A stretch of 64,000 nt of DNA from Dolomedes plantarius (Eukaryota > Arthropoda > Arachnida > Araneae > Dolomedidae). Shown here in pieces: positions 10,941 to 22,620 of this stretch. A model generated the notes under the pieces. That model saw nothing but the letters and a program-made list of their open reading frames with translations, had not been told where the DNA came from and made no database searches. The stretch covers positions 120,862,431-120,926,430 of the forward strand of contig OU015491.1 in assembly GCA_907164885.2 (NCBI GenBank). Reading direction: 5' to 3'. The translations under genes and the position numbers were made by a program. Positions within the stretch are counted from its first letter, which is position 1, and each line of letters begins with the position of its first letter.

Positions 10941-12870
10941 CCCATTAATGCCGACTTCGTTTTCTTTAACCATTTTTGTTACTTCTCTCATATTTGTATG
11001 TTTTAAGTCTATTAATGCGTATTACACTAAAATTATATTTTTGTTGCACTTTAACTATATTTTTTTTACTGGTACGTTTTCGTACCAATCGGCGTATGTG
11101 TGTAGTACACATCGAGAATAAAAGCTAATATTACATTTACTTATTAATGAAAATAATAACAAAATCGGGAATACCACAATTAAATGAAAAGCACGTTAGA
11201 TGATTTTCTGACAGAATAAAAGAATAAAATGTCTATTGAGTGCAAACATGACAGTTTTTATGGCACTGAGGATGATGTGGCACATTACACTTTTCGCGCT
11301 TGTAGCTGCTTCTACCGGAACAGTTCTTGCAACGGGCATGTTCTTGATCTGATCTGATTCACCAGTGACTATTCTTGTCAAATCTTATTTGTGAGGCCAC
11401 TTTATGCCTAAATGAAATTGGCTTACCTGGCCCTCTAGGCAATGTTCCATAAGTGAATAACAATTCCTGTGCGCATTGTCGTACGAACTCAAGAAGTAGG
11501 ATTTCATCACTATCATTTTTCATTTTATACAATTTCCATCCATTTATAACATTGGCACTAAGTACAAACGAAAACAATGGCAACCACCACTTTTTAGAAC
11601 GAATTATTACGCGATAATGTGCCACAGCTTGATCAACAAGGTCGAACAGTGGAGGGCCCGGCCCATGTACTGTAGTTACCACTACTCTTCCTGAACAAGG
11701 TCGACACCACCTATTATAAATTTTTGGCTGTTGTGGCATGGAAACATTAATTTTCTTCATTCTGCGGCACTCCATCGAGTAGCAGATACAATAGGTTTTG
11801 TAGAAACTCCTTTAATTGCAACAGTAACACTTTTTTGTCATTCCATTTGACGATACTGATATCTTCATGACATATATATTCATATGTCCTCCTTGCCGAC
11901 TTTTTCTATGGATGATAAAGATTTCTTTGGATGATAAAGGAACATTTTTCAGCTTATTTTCTCTCAATGTCCCGGTTCCTGCTATGCCTCTTTTCGATAG
12001 CTCTTTCAGCAAGGGAATGCTAGTAAATAAGTGTCCATGACAACATGTGTCGCAGGTGGGATCTCGCATTTGTCTAGTAACCCAAGAACAACATCGGCAC
12101 CTTGGCCTAAATCAGATTTTGATAATTTTGTAGATGCTCCACAATAAGGTTCAGCATGCAATAAAAGACCATTACAAGAACACAGAGTCCAAAGTTTGAA
12201 GCCAAAACGTATTGGCTTACCTCTTATGAATTGTTTTAGTCCGTGGTGCCCGAAATATGGAATTATAGACTCATCTACACTCAAAATTTTATACCAACAG
12301 CATAAAAGCATGACTTTTAAGGGGCAACAATTTATAAAATACACTTTTATAACAATGATTTAAAGTCAAAATATTATTTCAAAAAATTTTAATTCAAACG
12401 TGAAAGATTTTCGATTTTAATTCAAACTTGAAAGATTTCCGATTTTAATTCAAACTTGACTATACAATAGCCGGTTGGTACGGTTTCGTACCAACGATAT
12501 ATTAGTTTTTATATTTTATAAAACAAAGCAAAACATGACTTTCGAGTTGCATGAATTTATAAAATACACTTTTATAACAGTGATTAATAGTCAATATATA
12601 ATTTTGAGATAAATCCAAAACTCTTAACTTACTATTTTCTATGTGATGTCCGAGGCATATTGTTTCACGACGCTTTCACCTGTATGACTGAGCATAACGT
12701 CAAATAACAAGATGAACTTGAGAGAAAATGGAGGAAAATCTATTTTTCCCGCTATCAGTGAACTATTCTTGAAGCACATGACAATATTGGACAACTAGAC
12801 ACATTTAGTGCAGAGAAAAATAACTATTCTTAAGCTGGTACGTTTTCGTACCAATAGGCATTAATGGGTT
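10941..12870 (-). mobile_element. piggyBac-like element with broken transposase
   Basis: TTAA lies at 10937-10940 and 12871-12874, with ends CCCATTAATGCC on the left and the complement AACCCATTAATGCC on the right. Minus-strand remnants between 12344 and 11196 resemble a piggyBac (DDE_Tnp_1_7) transposase. The catalytic block SVDESIIPYFGHHG is followed by KQFIRGKPIRFGFKLW, then VVMDTYL, and a His/Cys-rich C-terminal region near 11220-11330. Several shifts and stops break it. Subterminal palindromes and a triplicated AT-rich motif at 12391-12460 are part of the element. It is inserted in the PIN-domain pseudogene, whose frame resumes across it. Confidence 0.88.
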
Positions 12871-13015
12871 TTAATTTAATTTTTTTACACTTTTAGTGGT
12901 TTTGGATTAGCCATTAAAAACGACTATACAGCTGGTCCTAAAATGATTTTTTGTATAGTTAACTTAATTTGTACAAACAGCCGAAAAAGTTAATTTTGCT
13001 TCCCATTTGAAAAGG
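12871..13015 (-). pseudogene. PIN-domain protein, piece with the FDGY-like motif
   Basis: On the minus strand this reads PFQMGSKIN, then with shifts a stretch ending IVVFNGYS (one stop within) and KTTKSV. The FNGY corresponds to the first acidic motif (FDGY) of the family, here Asp to Asn. The Gypsy element interrupts it at 13016 and the piggyBac at TTAA. Confidence 0.6.
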
Positions 13016-13077
13016 TGTGGGGAACTTTTTATTTTCAGTGCCACCAGATGTCAGCGCTAGCGAACGTCAGCGTATAG

Positions 13078-13973
13078 TAGGGATGCGACATCGATGTCGA
13101 TGTTTTCAAAACATCGATGTTTTGATAAAAAACATCGATGTTTTAAACATCGATTTATTGAAGCCGATGTTTAGCCGATGTAAAAAAACATCGATGTTTT
13201 TTTAACATCGATGTTTTGTGCTCGATGTTTTACGTTGTCTCGATATTTTTTTAATGAAAAAGTACCGTAATTAAAAAAATTTACCACGTAGCATAATTTT
13301 CACACTCAGTAAATGTAAGTCTGAATTCTGAAAAGGACGAATACAAAAGGGGGAATGATTCCTTAGCAAACAGACAAATGGCAATTAGCAACCAATGAAC
13401 CAATCAGAGCGCTTGGAATGTTCCTGACACTCCAGAACCTTCCATGGTGTTTTATTTTACAAATAGTATATACACGAGTGCATCCATTTAAGTTTTTGTT
13501 TCTTTCTGGTTTTATATAAGTTGACGTTAATATTATTAGTAAGATGCCTCCCAAAAGAACCGTTTTGAAATATTTTTACAAAACTTCTGACAAATTGGCG
13601 AAATGCAATATTTGCCGTAAGTCCCTTAAAACTTCTCGCAATACCACGAATTTATCTGGACATTTGAAGGCAAAACATGGCGGTATTTACAACGAGAATT
13701 TTGAGTCATCAATGTAGCCCAAAGCAACCAAGTTTTTGTCATTTATGTCTGCCCAATCAGAGAGTAAAATTAAATCACCCCTCCCCCCACGACTAACGGA
13801 AATAACATTAATATTAGAGATTACTAAACTAGTTTTAAAAAATGGATGTTCTAAAACATCGATGTTTAAAAACATCGATGGTTTTTGGGCGATGTTTTAT
13901 TAGCATCGATGTTTTAATATTGAATATCGATGTTTCAAAACATCGATGTTTTGTTATCGATGTCGCATCACTA
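13078..13973 (+). mobile_element. BED-type hAT, short copy (copy 1)
   Basis: A perfect 8-bp duplication GCGTATAG lies at 13070-13077 and 13974-13981. The ends are TAGGGATGCGACATCGAT and the complement of TAGTGATGCGACATCGAT. Both ends are packed with the palindrome ACATCGATGT. The 896-bp copy keeps the promoter and the start of the gene but has lost nearly all of the transposase. It sits in the Gypsy 5' LTR. Confidence 0.92.
13544..13717 (+). pseudogene. BED zinc finger start of a hAT transposase (57 codons)
   Basis: The ATG at 13544 opens a BED finger with CNIC near residues 21-24 and HLKAKH near 39-45 (Cys2-His2 arrangement), and the frame stops at 13717 after NFESSM. BED fingers bind DNA in ZBED/hAT transposases. 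CCAAT boxes (about 13391 and 13400), two inverted GAA/TTC pairs and a TATA-like TATATAA at about 13512 precede it. The catalytic part is absent. It could still be expressed as a small DNA-binding peptide, but that is speculation. Confidence 0.75.
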
Positions 13974-14296
13974 GCGTATAGATACATGCGCTGGCGTCTG
14001 CTCCGCAAACACTGCGCATAGGCAGATGCGCGCGAAGAAGCGAATAAAAAAAACGGACTCTGGCAACAGATAGGATAGTTCAAGCGATAGCCCACCCGGA
14101 CAGGACACTGACACCTGTTGGTCAGATTTCGCTTGCGACCTGTGAATGTTAATCGCTCTTGAATTTTTCTTCTCTCTGTAATCATTTAACTACGTAAAAA
14201 TAAATCGAATTTGTTAAATTCACAAAAACCTTCCGATTTGACTCTTGTTGGAAGTATTGTGTATTGCAATCACCACAAATGGTGACCGGCTCCTGC

Positions 14297-14892
14297 AACA
14301 AGTGTTTCTAACTTCTTGGATATGCTAATCCATGTTCATCATCATCCAGCGCAAGTATTTTCATTGTGAGTTGCTGTCTTCTGTGTTCATGAAAGACCTA
14401 GTTCCTCTCCGCACCAGTTATTTCCTGCATTTTTAATTATTTTAGTGCAATATTTTCACGAAGACCAAAAGTGATTTTTTTTTCCCCGTCGAACTCATGC
14501 ACTTGGTTTTTTTTCTCTTCAACACAGTGTTTCACGAATTTCTAATGATCCGTGCTGGTGAGTTATGATTTCTGTTTTAAATTTGTATTACCTGACATAA
14601 TCAACACGCAAGGTAAGCTCATTTTCTTACCCATTTTTTTTCCCATTTCCTTAACGTTCAGAAATTTTGTTGAAAGCGTAGGTAAAGAATCCATCTAACG
14701 GCATTTGACTGGGGTTTGCGCAGATTGTTTAACATATTGACTCAGTTTATCTTATACTTTATTGCATAATTATCCTTATATTATTATACAGTCTTGCATT
14801 TTTATTGTGTCAACTTTATTGCATAATTTATAGTGTTATACCCTTATATTATTGTATAGTTTTGTATTTTTACTGTGTCATCCCATTTCAAT
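14297..14892 (+). other. Gypsy leader, no gene
   Basis: This is the untranslated stretch between the 5' LTR and gag. It is AT-rich, with a partly repeated block (ATTGCATAATTAT-like) at 14760-14870. No reading frame is supported. Confidence 0.5.
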
Positions 14893-15296
14893 ATGTCTCT
14901 ACCAATACCACAAGATGCATCGTTGGCAGATCCCAGTGTCGCTCGCGTTTTGGTAAAACCCCCACCGTTTTAGAAGGTTAATCCAACGATATGGTTTGCG
15001 CAGCTTGAGGCACAGTTTGAGATATCCGGAATCACAGCGGACAAAACTGTTAGATATAATCGCTTCTCTTATTGATTTAACCCTATCGCATTCCTGATTG
15101 GCCATTGCTTTAATCCTTGCCTATGTATATATACCGCTGTTTTTGTGTCTATGTAAGTCTTGTCTTACATGGACAAGACTTATATAGTGTTGTCAATTAA
15201 ACCCACGTTATCTTCTGCCTCTGATGTCGTTCTTGAATTTCTTACAGCAGAGCGTGGTTCAAGTTTTGGTCTAGAATCGTTTCTAATTTAGGCGCA

Positions 15297-16676
15297 ATGA
15301 ACGACGAAGTAAAATACAGCCTTGAACAGTTTAATGGATTAAATTTCAATTTGTGATGCAGAAGAATTGAATCAGTATTTGCTGCAAAGAACTTGGACAT
15401 TTATTTAGAAAATGAAGCTGATGTAACGAAAGCAGAAGTTGCCGCCGGCAAGAAGGCTTATGCCTTGATGTTATCATTTTTGAGTGACAAAATTTTAGTT
15501 TCGCTTTCAGAAGAAAATACGTGTGCTACAATTCTCACCAAGTTGAAATCGATATATGCAAGAGAAGGTGCTGTAAGTCAAATATTAGTCACAAAAAGGC
15601 TCGTAACGTTGAAAAAGAAAAAGGAAATTTCTATGCAAGAACATATTGATGAAGTTAACGGACTTGTAACGCAGTTAAAGTCGTGTGGCGCGACACTGAA
15701 TGATATGGATGTTGTCGTGTACCTTTTTATGTAACTGCTACCGTAATATGACTCAGCGAAGTCTGCAATCGAAAATCAACCATCGAATAACTTGACGTTA
15801 GAGTTTGTGTGTGGCAGACTTCTGGATGCCGAAGCTTTATTGAAGGATCGTCGAACTTCAGAATCGAAACTAGTAAAGAGTGAATCATCGAATAACGTTG
15901 CTTTTTCTACAAATTATCGAAATGCCGTCTGTTTCAAGTGCTTTAGAGGTGGACACACCACCAAATTTTGCCGTATGAATTTGGTTTGCTATCTGTGTTG
16001 TAGAAAAGGACATGTAAAACGAGACTGCCGGTCTCAGACTGTAAAGAGCTCTCCACCGAAAGAAGCAGCAGTAGCGGAGACCTTTGTTGCAGGAAAAACG
16101 GAAATACAAACTTTTATCGTTGATAGCGGTGCGACGTCTCATATGTGTTCACATCAAGAATGGTTTGAAGAATTGAATCCCTCAACCGGAACTGTGTCTT
16201 GTGCATCAAAATTAAGTCAGCTAGAAGTTAAAGGAATTGGAACTATTCGTGGCACGTTGGAAAACAAACAAGAAATACTCCCTACCGATGTACTGTACAT
16301 TCCTCAATTGAATGGAAATCTTATTTCTGTGAAACAAATTCAAAAGGCTGGATATTCCCTTACTTTCAAAAACGAAGGAGCTGTTGTTGAAAAAGGATAT
16401 GCTTGTGATTTTACGCCCGTGTCAAATTCATTTTTGGCAGAAAAAGAAGCTGAACTTTGGCATCGCAGACTAGGTCATTCAGGGAATTATGTTATGAAGA
16501 GGCTCGGGCTACCTACGAGTGATTCTTTTTGTGAAAACTGTGTACTAGCAAAGCAGCCCGCGAATCCCATCGGAAAAGGAAACAGAAGCAGAGAAAAAGC
16601 CCCTATGAAAATGATTCATTCTATTTGTGTGGACCCGTTGAACCACAGACTCCGTCAGGAGAAAGGTAAGTCTTGA
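15297..16676 (+). pseudogene. Copia gag and protease region
   Basis: The start is MNDEVKYSLEQFNGLNF at 15297, with a stop soon after. The UBN2-type gag core continues from 15393 (AYALMLSFLSDKILVSLSEE) to 15734. After a break, 15792-16676 carries two CCHC zinc knuckles: CFKCFRGGHTTKFC (near residue 47) and CYLCCRKGHVKRDC (near residue 66). The aspartic protease signature FIVDSGATSHMC follows near residue 107. Then comes the GAG-pre-integrase block ELWHRRLGHSGN and a CENC pair. The gag packages RNA and the protease matures the polyprotein. Confidence 0.93.
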
Positions 16677-17554
16677 CTTTAGCTGATGACTATTCTCGTT
16701 TTTGTGAAGTGCGTCTGATTAAGAGGAAAAGTGATGTTGCTTCAGAGATAAAGAAGTTTCTTAAGTTGAATGACAGTGTCAGAGGAATTCGTTGTGATAA
16801 TGCTCAAGAATATTTATCTGGTGAACTCAAACAAATTGTAGACAAAGCTGGTGTGACTATTGATCCTTGTCCCCCTTATACCCCTGAATTAAATGGAGTT
16901 GCAGAAAGAATGAATAGGACACTTTTTGAAAAGGGTCGTGCTTTACTATATGATTCAAATTTGCCTAAGAATTGTTGGGGATATACTATTCAAGTTGCTG
17001 CTTAACTTCATAACAGAATTCCCAGTTCAAGCATCGATAATAATATTCGATATGAAATGAAGTATTCCAGTAAACCTGATATGAGTCAAATTAAAGTATT
17101 TGGATGCGATGTCTATGTTAAAATTCCAGATGCTCACAGAAGGAAGCTTGATCCAAAATCGAAAAGGATGATCTTTGTTGGATACACTAACATGAGATAC
17201 AGAGTCATGGATCCCCTTACAAGAAGAGTATTCTTTTAAAGAAACGTCCAATTTAATGAAAAGAAAGTAGTGATAAATTATTCAACTAATACTTTAAATT
17301 CTAGAGATTCAGGGGAAGAAGACAAAGAAAGAGAGATGGATTTTAAGGAAGAAGCTAAAAAAGAGATAGACTTAAAAGAAGAAGTTGAAAGTGAGACAAA
17401 TTTTAAAGAAGAACCTGAGACCATAGATGTAAATGAAGAACATGTTAGAAGGTCTCAAAGACAGAGAAAATTTCCATCTAAATATGAACCATATGAAGTA
17501 ATGCTTGCAACACATGAAGTATTAAACTTTGAGGATATAAAATCTTTACCCTAA
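16673..17554 (+). pseudogene. Copia integrase
   Basis: The core contains ADDYSRF, then CDNAQEY (second catalytic Asp) and PYTPELNGVAERMNRT (Glu). A stop at 17003-17005 and another near 17237 break it. The continuation reads KVFGCDVYVKIPDAHRRKLD, KSKRMIFVGYT, then an acidic linker (17270-17440) and RRSQRQRKFPSKYEPYE. All are characteristic of Copia integrase C-termini. The first Asp lies in the damaged junction near 16640. Confidence 0.92.
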
Positions 17555-17627
17555 AAAGAGCAAGTCCAATGGAAAGCTGCTATGGACAAAGAAATCCTCT
17601 CCATGGAAGTAAACAAAGTCTGGGAAT

Positions 17628-18078
17628 CAGGGCCCGATTTAGAAAATTCTGGACTATAGGCACAACTTGAGAAGGGGGCCCCCTAACACTGATGTGAGCT
17701 TAAAATTTCCAAAATTGACACACCAAAAAGAATAATGTGAAAGTACCATTTTACCAAGAATTGGCTATTTGAAGCGTAGAAGCCTAGAACATTATCATAT
17801 AACAAAAAGCAATAGAACATATTAACTTCACCATTATAACACCAATACAATGAAAACCAGAAAAACTTATTAATCCCTTATATACACTATAACATATATA
17901 TGATGAACTATACATATAACTGTACATATGATGAACCAATCAATCAAATTTGAAAGGAAATTTTTTTAAAAAAGGTAAAATAAAAAAAAATTGAATTGGG
18001 AATTTTTTCTTTTAAAATAAAAATTTTGGGGGGCCCCTAGGCCCAGGCCTACTGGGCCTAATGGAAAATCAGGGCCTG
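17628..18078. mobile_element. hAT MITE, 451 bp
   Basis: A perfect 8-bp duplication CTGGGAAT lies at 17620-17627 and 18079-18086. The ends are CAGGGCCCGATTT and the complement of CAGGCCCTGATTT. Inside, GGGGGCCCCCTAA-type blocks occur near both ends. It has no coding capacity and is the innermost element of the nest (gag remnant, PIN element, Gypsy, Copia, MITE). Confidence 0.92.
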
Positions 18079-18133
18079 CTGGGAATTAGTTGACCTACCA
18101 GCAGATGAGAAGAAACCAATAACTTGCAAGTGG

Positions 18134-19492
18134 GTGTTCAAAAGAAAAAGAGATGGTACATATAAAGCTCGTCTCGTTGCCAGAGGATTTCAACAGAAGG
18201 AAGGAATTGATTATATTGAAACCTTCTCTCCGATAATCAATATCTCATCTCTTAGACTAGTTTTGGCCATAATATTGCAAGAAAATCTACATGCTTATAC
18301 AATGGATGTAAAAACTACATTTCTAAACGGTGATTTAGATGAGACTGTGTACATGTGTCAGCCAGAAGGATATGACGACAAATCAGGCAGATTTTGTAAA
18401 CTTCTCAAGAGTCTGTATGGGTTGAAACAGGCTCCAAGGCAATGGTATCATAAATTTCTACAGTTCATGAACCAAATCAATTTCAAGCAATCGAATTTTG
18501 ATCCGTGTATCTTCATTCGAGTTGTTAATGGAAAGAAGATGATTGTTTGTCTTTATGTGGATGACCTGCTTCTAGCCGGATCAGATATTACTGAGATGGA
18601 AACTGTCATTAAACTTTTGCAGGACCGGTTTCAGATGTCAAAATCTGAGCCACTGACTGATTATCTAGGAATGCGATTGTATTTTACAGACAAAGAACTG
18701 TATCTTGATCAGGAGGATTACATCTTGAAAATTTTGAAATTTTTCAATATGAGTGACTGCAAACCATGTTCTACTCCTTTAGAGCCAAAATCTACCCCCA
18801 GCTGATTTCTCTAAAGGTCCCGTATTTGAAGGGCCTTACGTGAACTTGTTGGCTCCCTGCTTTATTTGGCCGTAACTTCGAGACCAGATATTCTTTTTTC
18901 GGTTAACTGCCTCAGCGAACTTCAGGAAAAACCAACCGTTGCTGCCTGGACTGGATTAAAACGAATTTGAAGATATCTGAAAGATTCCTCATCTCTTTAA
19001 CTTGTTTATAAAAAGGGTGATGATTTTAATCTTAATTTGTATGTTGATGCGGATTGGGCTTCTAATTCAGTTGACAGAAAGCCAATGACTGGGTAAGTTT
19101 TAATGTTTAATAATTGCGCCATTCTTTGGTGTTGTAAAAAGCAAAATTGTATTTCTCTTTCATCAACAGAAGCAGAAATTATTGCTGTGTGTAAATCTTT
19201 CCAAGATCTTTTATTCTATAAAAATGTTATAAATGAAATTTCTCATGTAAATAATGTTTTAGTTTTTGAAGACGATCAGTCAGCTATCAAAAGTGTATTG
19301 AATGGAAATATTTGTGCCAGGTTAAAGCATTTAGTTGTAAAATTAAAGTACATAAGGGAAGCTTTAAGACAAAATGATATATGTGTGAAATATATTTGTA
19401 CTGAATCGCAAATTGCTGATCTTTTTACTAAATGTTTACCAAAATGTAAATTGGAAAAATTATTATTTTTGTGTTCTATGCGAAGCGATTAA
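18134..19492 (+). pseudogene. Copia reverse transcriptase and RNase H
   Basis: RT begins at the KWVFKRKRDG block and shows RLVARGFQQKEGIDY, MDVKTTFLNGDLDE (first catalytic region), LLKSLYGLKQAPRQWY and CLYVDDLLLAG, the active-site YVDD. Stops and shifts between 18800 and 19100 break the connection (VNCLSELQEKPT near 18905). RNase H follows with CCKKQNCISLSSTEAEI and DDQSAIKSV, to 19492. It would synthesise cDNA and degrade the RNA strand if intact. Confidence 0.93.
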
Positions 19493-20296
19493 GGGGAAGT
19501 GTTAGATATAATCGATTCGCTTATTGGTTTAACCCTATAAGCTCTAACTTCCTGATTGGCCAGTGCTTTAATCCTTGACTATACCGCTGTTTTTGTGTCT
19601 ATGTAAGTCTTGTCTTTGTGTTGTCAATTAAACCCACGTTATATTGTGCCTCTGATGTCGTTCTTGAATTCCTTACAAAAACCATGTATCATCATGCGCT
19701 TTCCGCTGTTAATTCAGAAATCCTCAACGCCGTTAGTGACATCATTTTGAAACCTCCAGCAGAGGAGAGATATAAGACCCTAAAGAATCGCTTGATTGAA
19801 TTACATTCCGAAAGCCAAGAATCGAAAATTTGCCGTCTCTTACAAGGAATAAAACTTGGCGATCAATGTCCGTCACAGTTGCTCACCCGTATGCGGTCTC
19901 TCACCGGAGAGACTTTGCCCCAACTGGCAATAACTGCTGACAAAATATCAGACCTAGTTTATACTCCTAGTATAAATTCAGCTGTTTTCCACAAAATTCC
20001 CACCTGGAGCTACAAATTGCTCAGTTAACCAAACAAATCAGTGAACTTTACTCGCTTATACATCAGCGCGGACGTTCCCAGGATAGGCGCTCGAACTGGC
20101 AACACGGCAGAAGGCGTAGTCAGTCCCCCGGAAGAAATCGCCAGTATAAAGAACCGTCAAACAACCAATATTTTTACCCCACTAATTTCGGTTCTAACGC
20201 AAGAAAGTGCAACCCATGTACTTTCAGTAATTCGGGAAACTAGATCGGCGGTCGCCTGATAGCCATACTTACGATTGCCACGTTAATCGCATTCTT

Positions 20297-22584
20297 TTGG
20301 CTGATCCGTCAACTAAGTTGGAATTTCTCATAGATACCGGCGCCGATATCTCAGTCATTCCTCGACGTATCACTCCTCAGGCAAAAGCTCGTGACAGTTT
20401 AGTCCTTTTCGCGGCCAATGGTTCCGACATATCTACCTTTGGTACCAAACTCCTGACATTGGATTTACATTTACGCCGTACTTTTCAGTGGTCGTTTGTC
20501 ATAGCCGACGTAAATCAACCAATCATATGTTCCGATTTCCTTAAACATTTCAATTTATTAGTTGACGTCAAAAACAATAGATTAATTGGTGCCGAGACAA
20601 AATTGTGCTACGGTGATAAAACCCCTAAGGATAACCCTCTTAGCACGAATATTTCAATTCTTTCAGGAGATTCTAAATTTGAAAAAATGCTAAGCACGTA
20701 TCCAGAACTTACAAACCCCTCTCAAATTTCTAATAGAGTACTTGCTAACCCATGTCAACATTCTAATAACATACAACAATCAACTATATTCCATCATATT
20801 GAAACTAAACAACCTCCCGTATTTGCAAAACCCCGACGTCTGTCTCCGGAACTTCTCCGGGCTGCACGTCAGGAATTTGAGTTCCTTTTGTCTCAAGGCA
20901 TCATTCGTCCCTCAAAGAGTCCATGGGCAAGTCCCCTGCACATGGTAAAAAAGCTTATAGCGACTGGCGTCCATGTGGCGACTACCGTCGTCTAAATTCG
21001 GTGACAATTCCTGAACGATACCCAGTCCCTCACATACAGGATTGTACTCAAATTTTCTGCAAAATTATTTTTTCAACCTTGGACTTAGCTCGCGCATACC
21101 ACCAAATTCCCGTTTATCCCGAAGACATACCCAAGACCGCAGTCACGACTCCATTTGGTCTCTTCGAATTCCTGTCCACCCCCTTTGGTCTACGTAATGC
21201 AGGGCCGCAATGTGGTGGTCGATGCTTTGTCACGCATCGAAACAATCGATAACACACCAGTTGATTTTTCTACGCTCGCTGCAGCTCAAAACGATGATAA
21301 TGAGTTACAACATCTGTTGAAAGACTCTAATTGCTCACTACAACTCCGTCCATTGAAGTTTGGCTCAGAACTGTCTATAATTTGTGACACGATCAACAAT
21401 AACATCAGACCCTATGTACCTGCCGGCCTGCGTAAGAAAATATTTTGTTCTTTGCACAATCTGTCGCATCCAGGAAATCGTGCAACTAAGAAACTCGTCA
21501 TGGAGTGATATATCTGGCCGGCAATTTCCAAAGATGTTGCTGAGTAGACCCGTTCCTGTATTGAGTGCCAACGATCAAAAGTCTCGAGGCATAACCATTG
21601 TCCCATCCAAGCATCCACGATTCAGAATCAGAGGTTCGATCATGTGCATGTGGATTTGGTTGGCCCCTTGCCGCTTTCGGATGATTTTTGCTACCTGTTG
21701 ACGTGAGTCGATAGATTCACCAGATGGCCTGAAGCTATCCCTATTGGTGACGTAACAGCGGAAACCGTCGCCCGTGCCTTCCTAAATCATTGGATTGCCC
21801 GGTTTGGCGTACCATTTGTGATCACGACGGATCAGGGACGAGAGTTCCAATCGTCGTTGTTTCGATTATTAACGTCTTTGCTTGGCACGCGGCGCATCCG
21901 TACAACACCATACCATCCCCAGAATGATGGGCTAGTTCAGCGTTTCCACCGCTCGTTGAAACAAGCCCTGATGTGCCACCGAACCATCAAGTGGACAGAA
22001 ACACTTCCGTTGGTTCTTCTAGGACTTCGGTCCGCATTTAAAAATGATTTACAGTGTACGGCCTCAGAACTGGTCTAGTGTTCTACTCTAATTCCACCAG
22101 GGGAATTTATCTCTCCATCAGCAGCTCCAGTGGATGAGCCAGCCATTTTGTGCAACTGTTGCGAGAGATAATGCAAGTATTGGCTCCTAAACAAACGTCT
22201 GCACACAATAAAATCAAAATTTTCACGCATCCTGCACTTGAGACCTGCTCTCATGCTTTCATCCGACGCGATGGAGTGAAGAAGTCTCTCCAACCCCCTT
22301 ATAGTGGACCGTACAAAATCGTTGCACGAACACAAACGCATTTTACATTGCTCGTCAAAGGTTTGCAATCTGTCATCAGCCTCGACCGTTTGAAACTGGC
22401 ATTTTTCATGGCAGGTGCCAGCAACGATATCGTGGCTCCTCAAGGTTCCTCCAAACATGACGATTTGCTTACCCTTGATGCATTACCGCCAGCCTCCTCC
22501 AGGGACCAGCAAGATCTTCAGAATGTACCAACTACTGTTACACGCTCTGGACGGCATGTCCGCTTTAACCCACGGTGGCTTTAA
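20297..22584 (+). pseudogene. Gypsy pol: protease, RT remnant, integrase
   Basis: The protease signature FLIDTGADISVIP is near 20330. RT starts with PVFAKPRRLSPELLRAARQE, and after a frameshift near 20940 continues [16 protein letters not shown] and [14 protein letters not shown] to STPFGLRNA (about 21205). The YVDD/FxDD part, thumb and RNase H are deleted: the next codons are [12 protein letters not shown], which normally lie several hundred residues later. Integrase keeps the HHCC finger (HNLSHPGNRATKKLVME, CIECQRSK) and the two Asp motifs (VHVDLVGPLP, TTDQGREF). The Glu position reads GLVQRFHRSLK, where relatives have VERFHR. Stops occur near 21508, 21546 and 21702. The C-terminal VTRSGRHVRFNPRW ends at 22584. 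Confidence 0.92.
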
Positions 22585-22620
22585 CTCCTCGTACCTTCGG
22601 TACTTGGGGGGGGGGAGTAC

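Larger units (their letters stand above)
13016..14296 (+). repeat. Gypsy 5' LTR, split by a BED-type hAT
   Basis: The LTR pieces 13016-13077 and 13974-14296 match 22621-22970 closely: CCACCAGATGTCAGCGCTAG, GCGCTGGCGTCTGCTCCGC, ACCTGTTGGTCAGATTTCGC. The region after 14285 (TGGTGACCGGCTCC) could be the primer binding site. Confidence 0.8.
15048..19677 (+). mobile_element. Ty1/Copia retrotransposon, interrupted
   Basis: The LTRs are 15048-15246 and 19500-19677. Both start TGTTAGATATAATCG and end TTGAATTYCTTACA. A 5-bp duplication AAAAC flanks the copy (15043-15047 and 19678-19682) and AAGGGGAAG (19491-19499) is the polypurine tract. Order is gag, protease, integrase, RT, RNase H, the Copia arrangement. 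Stops and shifts break the polyprotein and a hAT MITE sits between integrase and RT. The LTRs differ by indels, so the insertion is not recent. It lies in the Gypsy gag. Confidence 0.95.
14893..20260 (+). pseudogene. Gypsy gag, split by Copia
   Basis: The ATG at 14893 begins MSLPIPQDASLADPSVARV. One stop lies after KPPPF, and the frame resumes with IWFAQLEAQFEISGI up to the Copia target duplication at 15043-15047. The continuation after 19682 reads MYHHALSAVNSEILN, LKPPAEERYKTLKNRLIE and KICRLLQGIKLGDQCPSQLL, which is typical capsid sequence of arthropod Gypsy elements. A deletion follows LTGET, and the nucleocapsid end near 20200-20270 is out of frame. The gene is non-functional. Confidence 0.88.
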
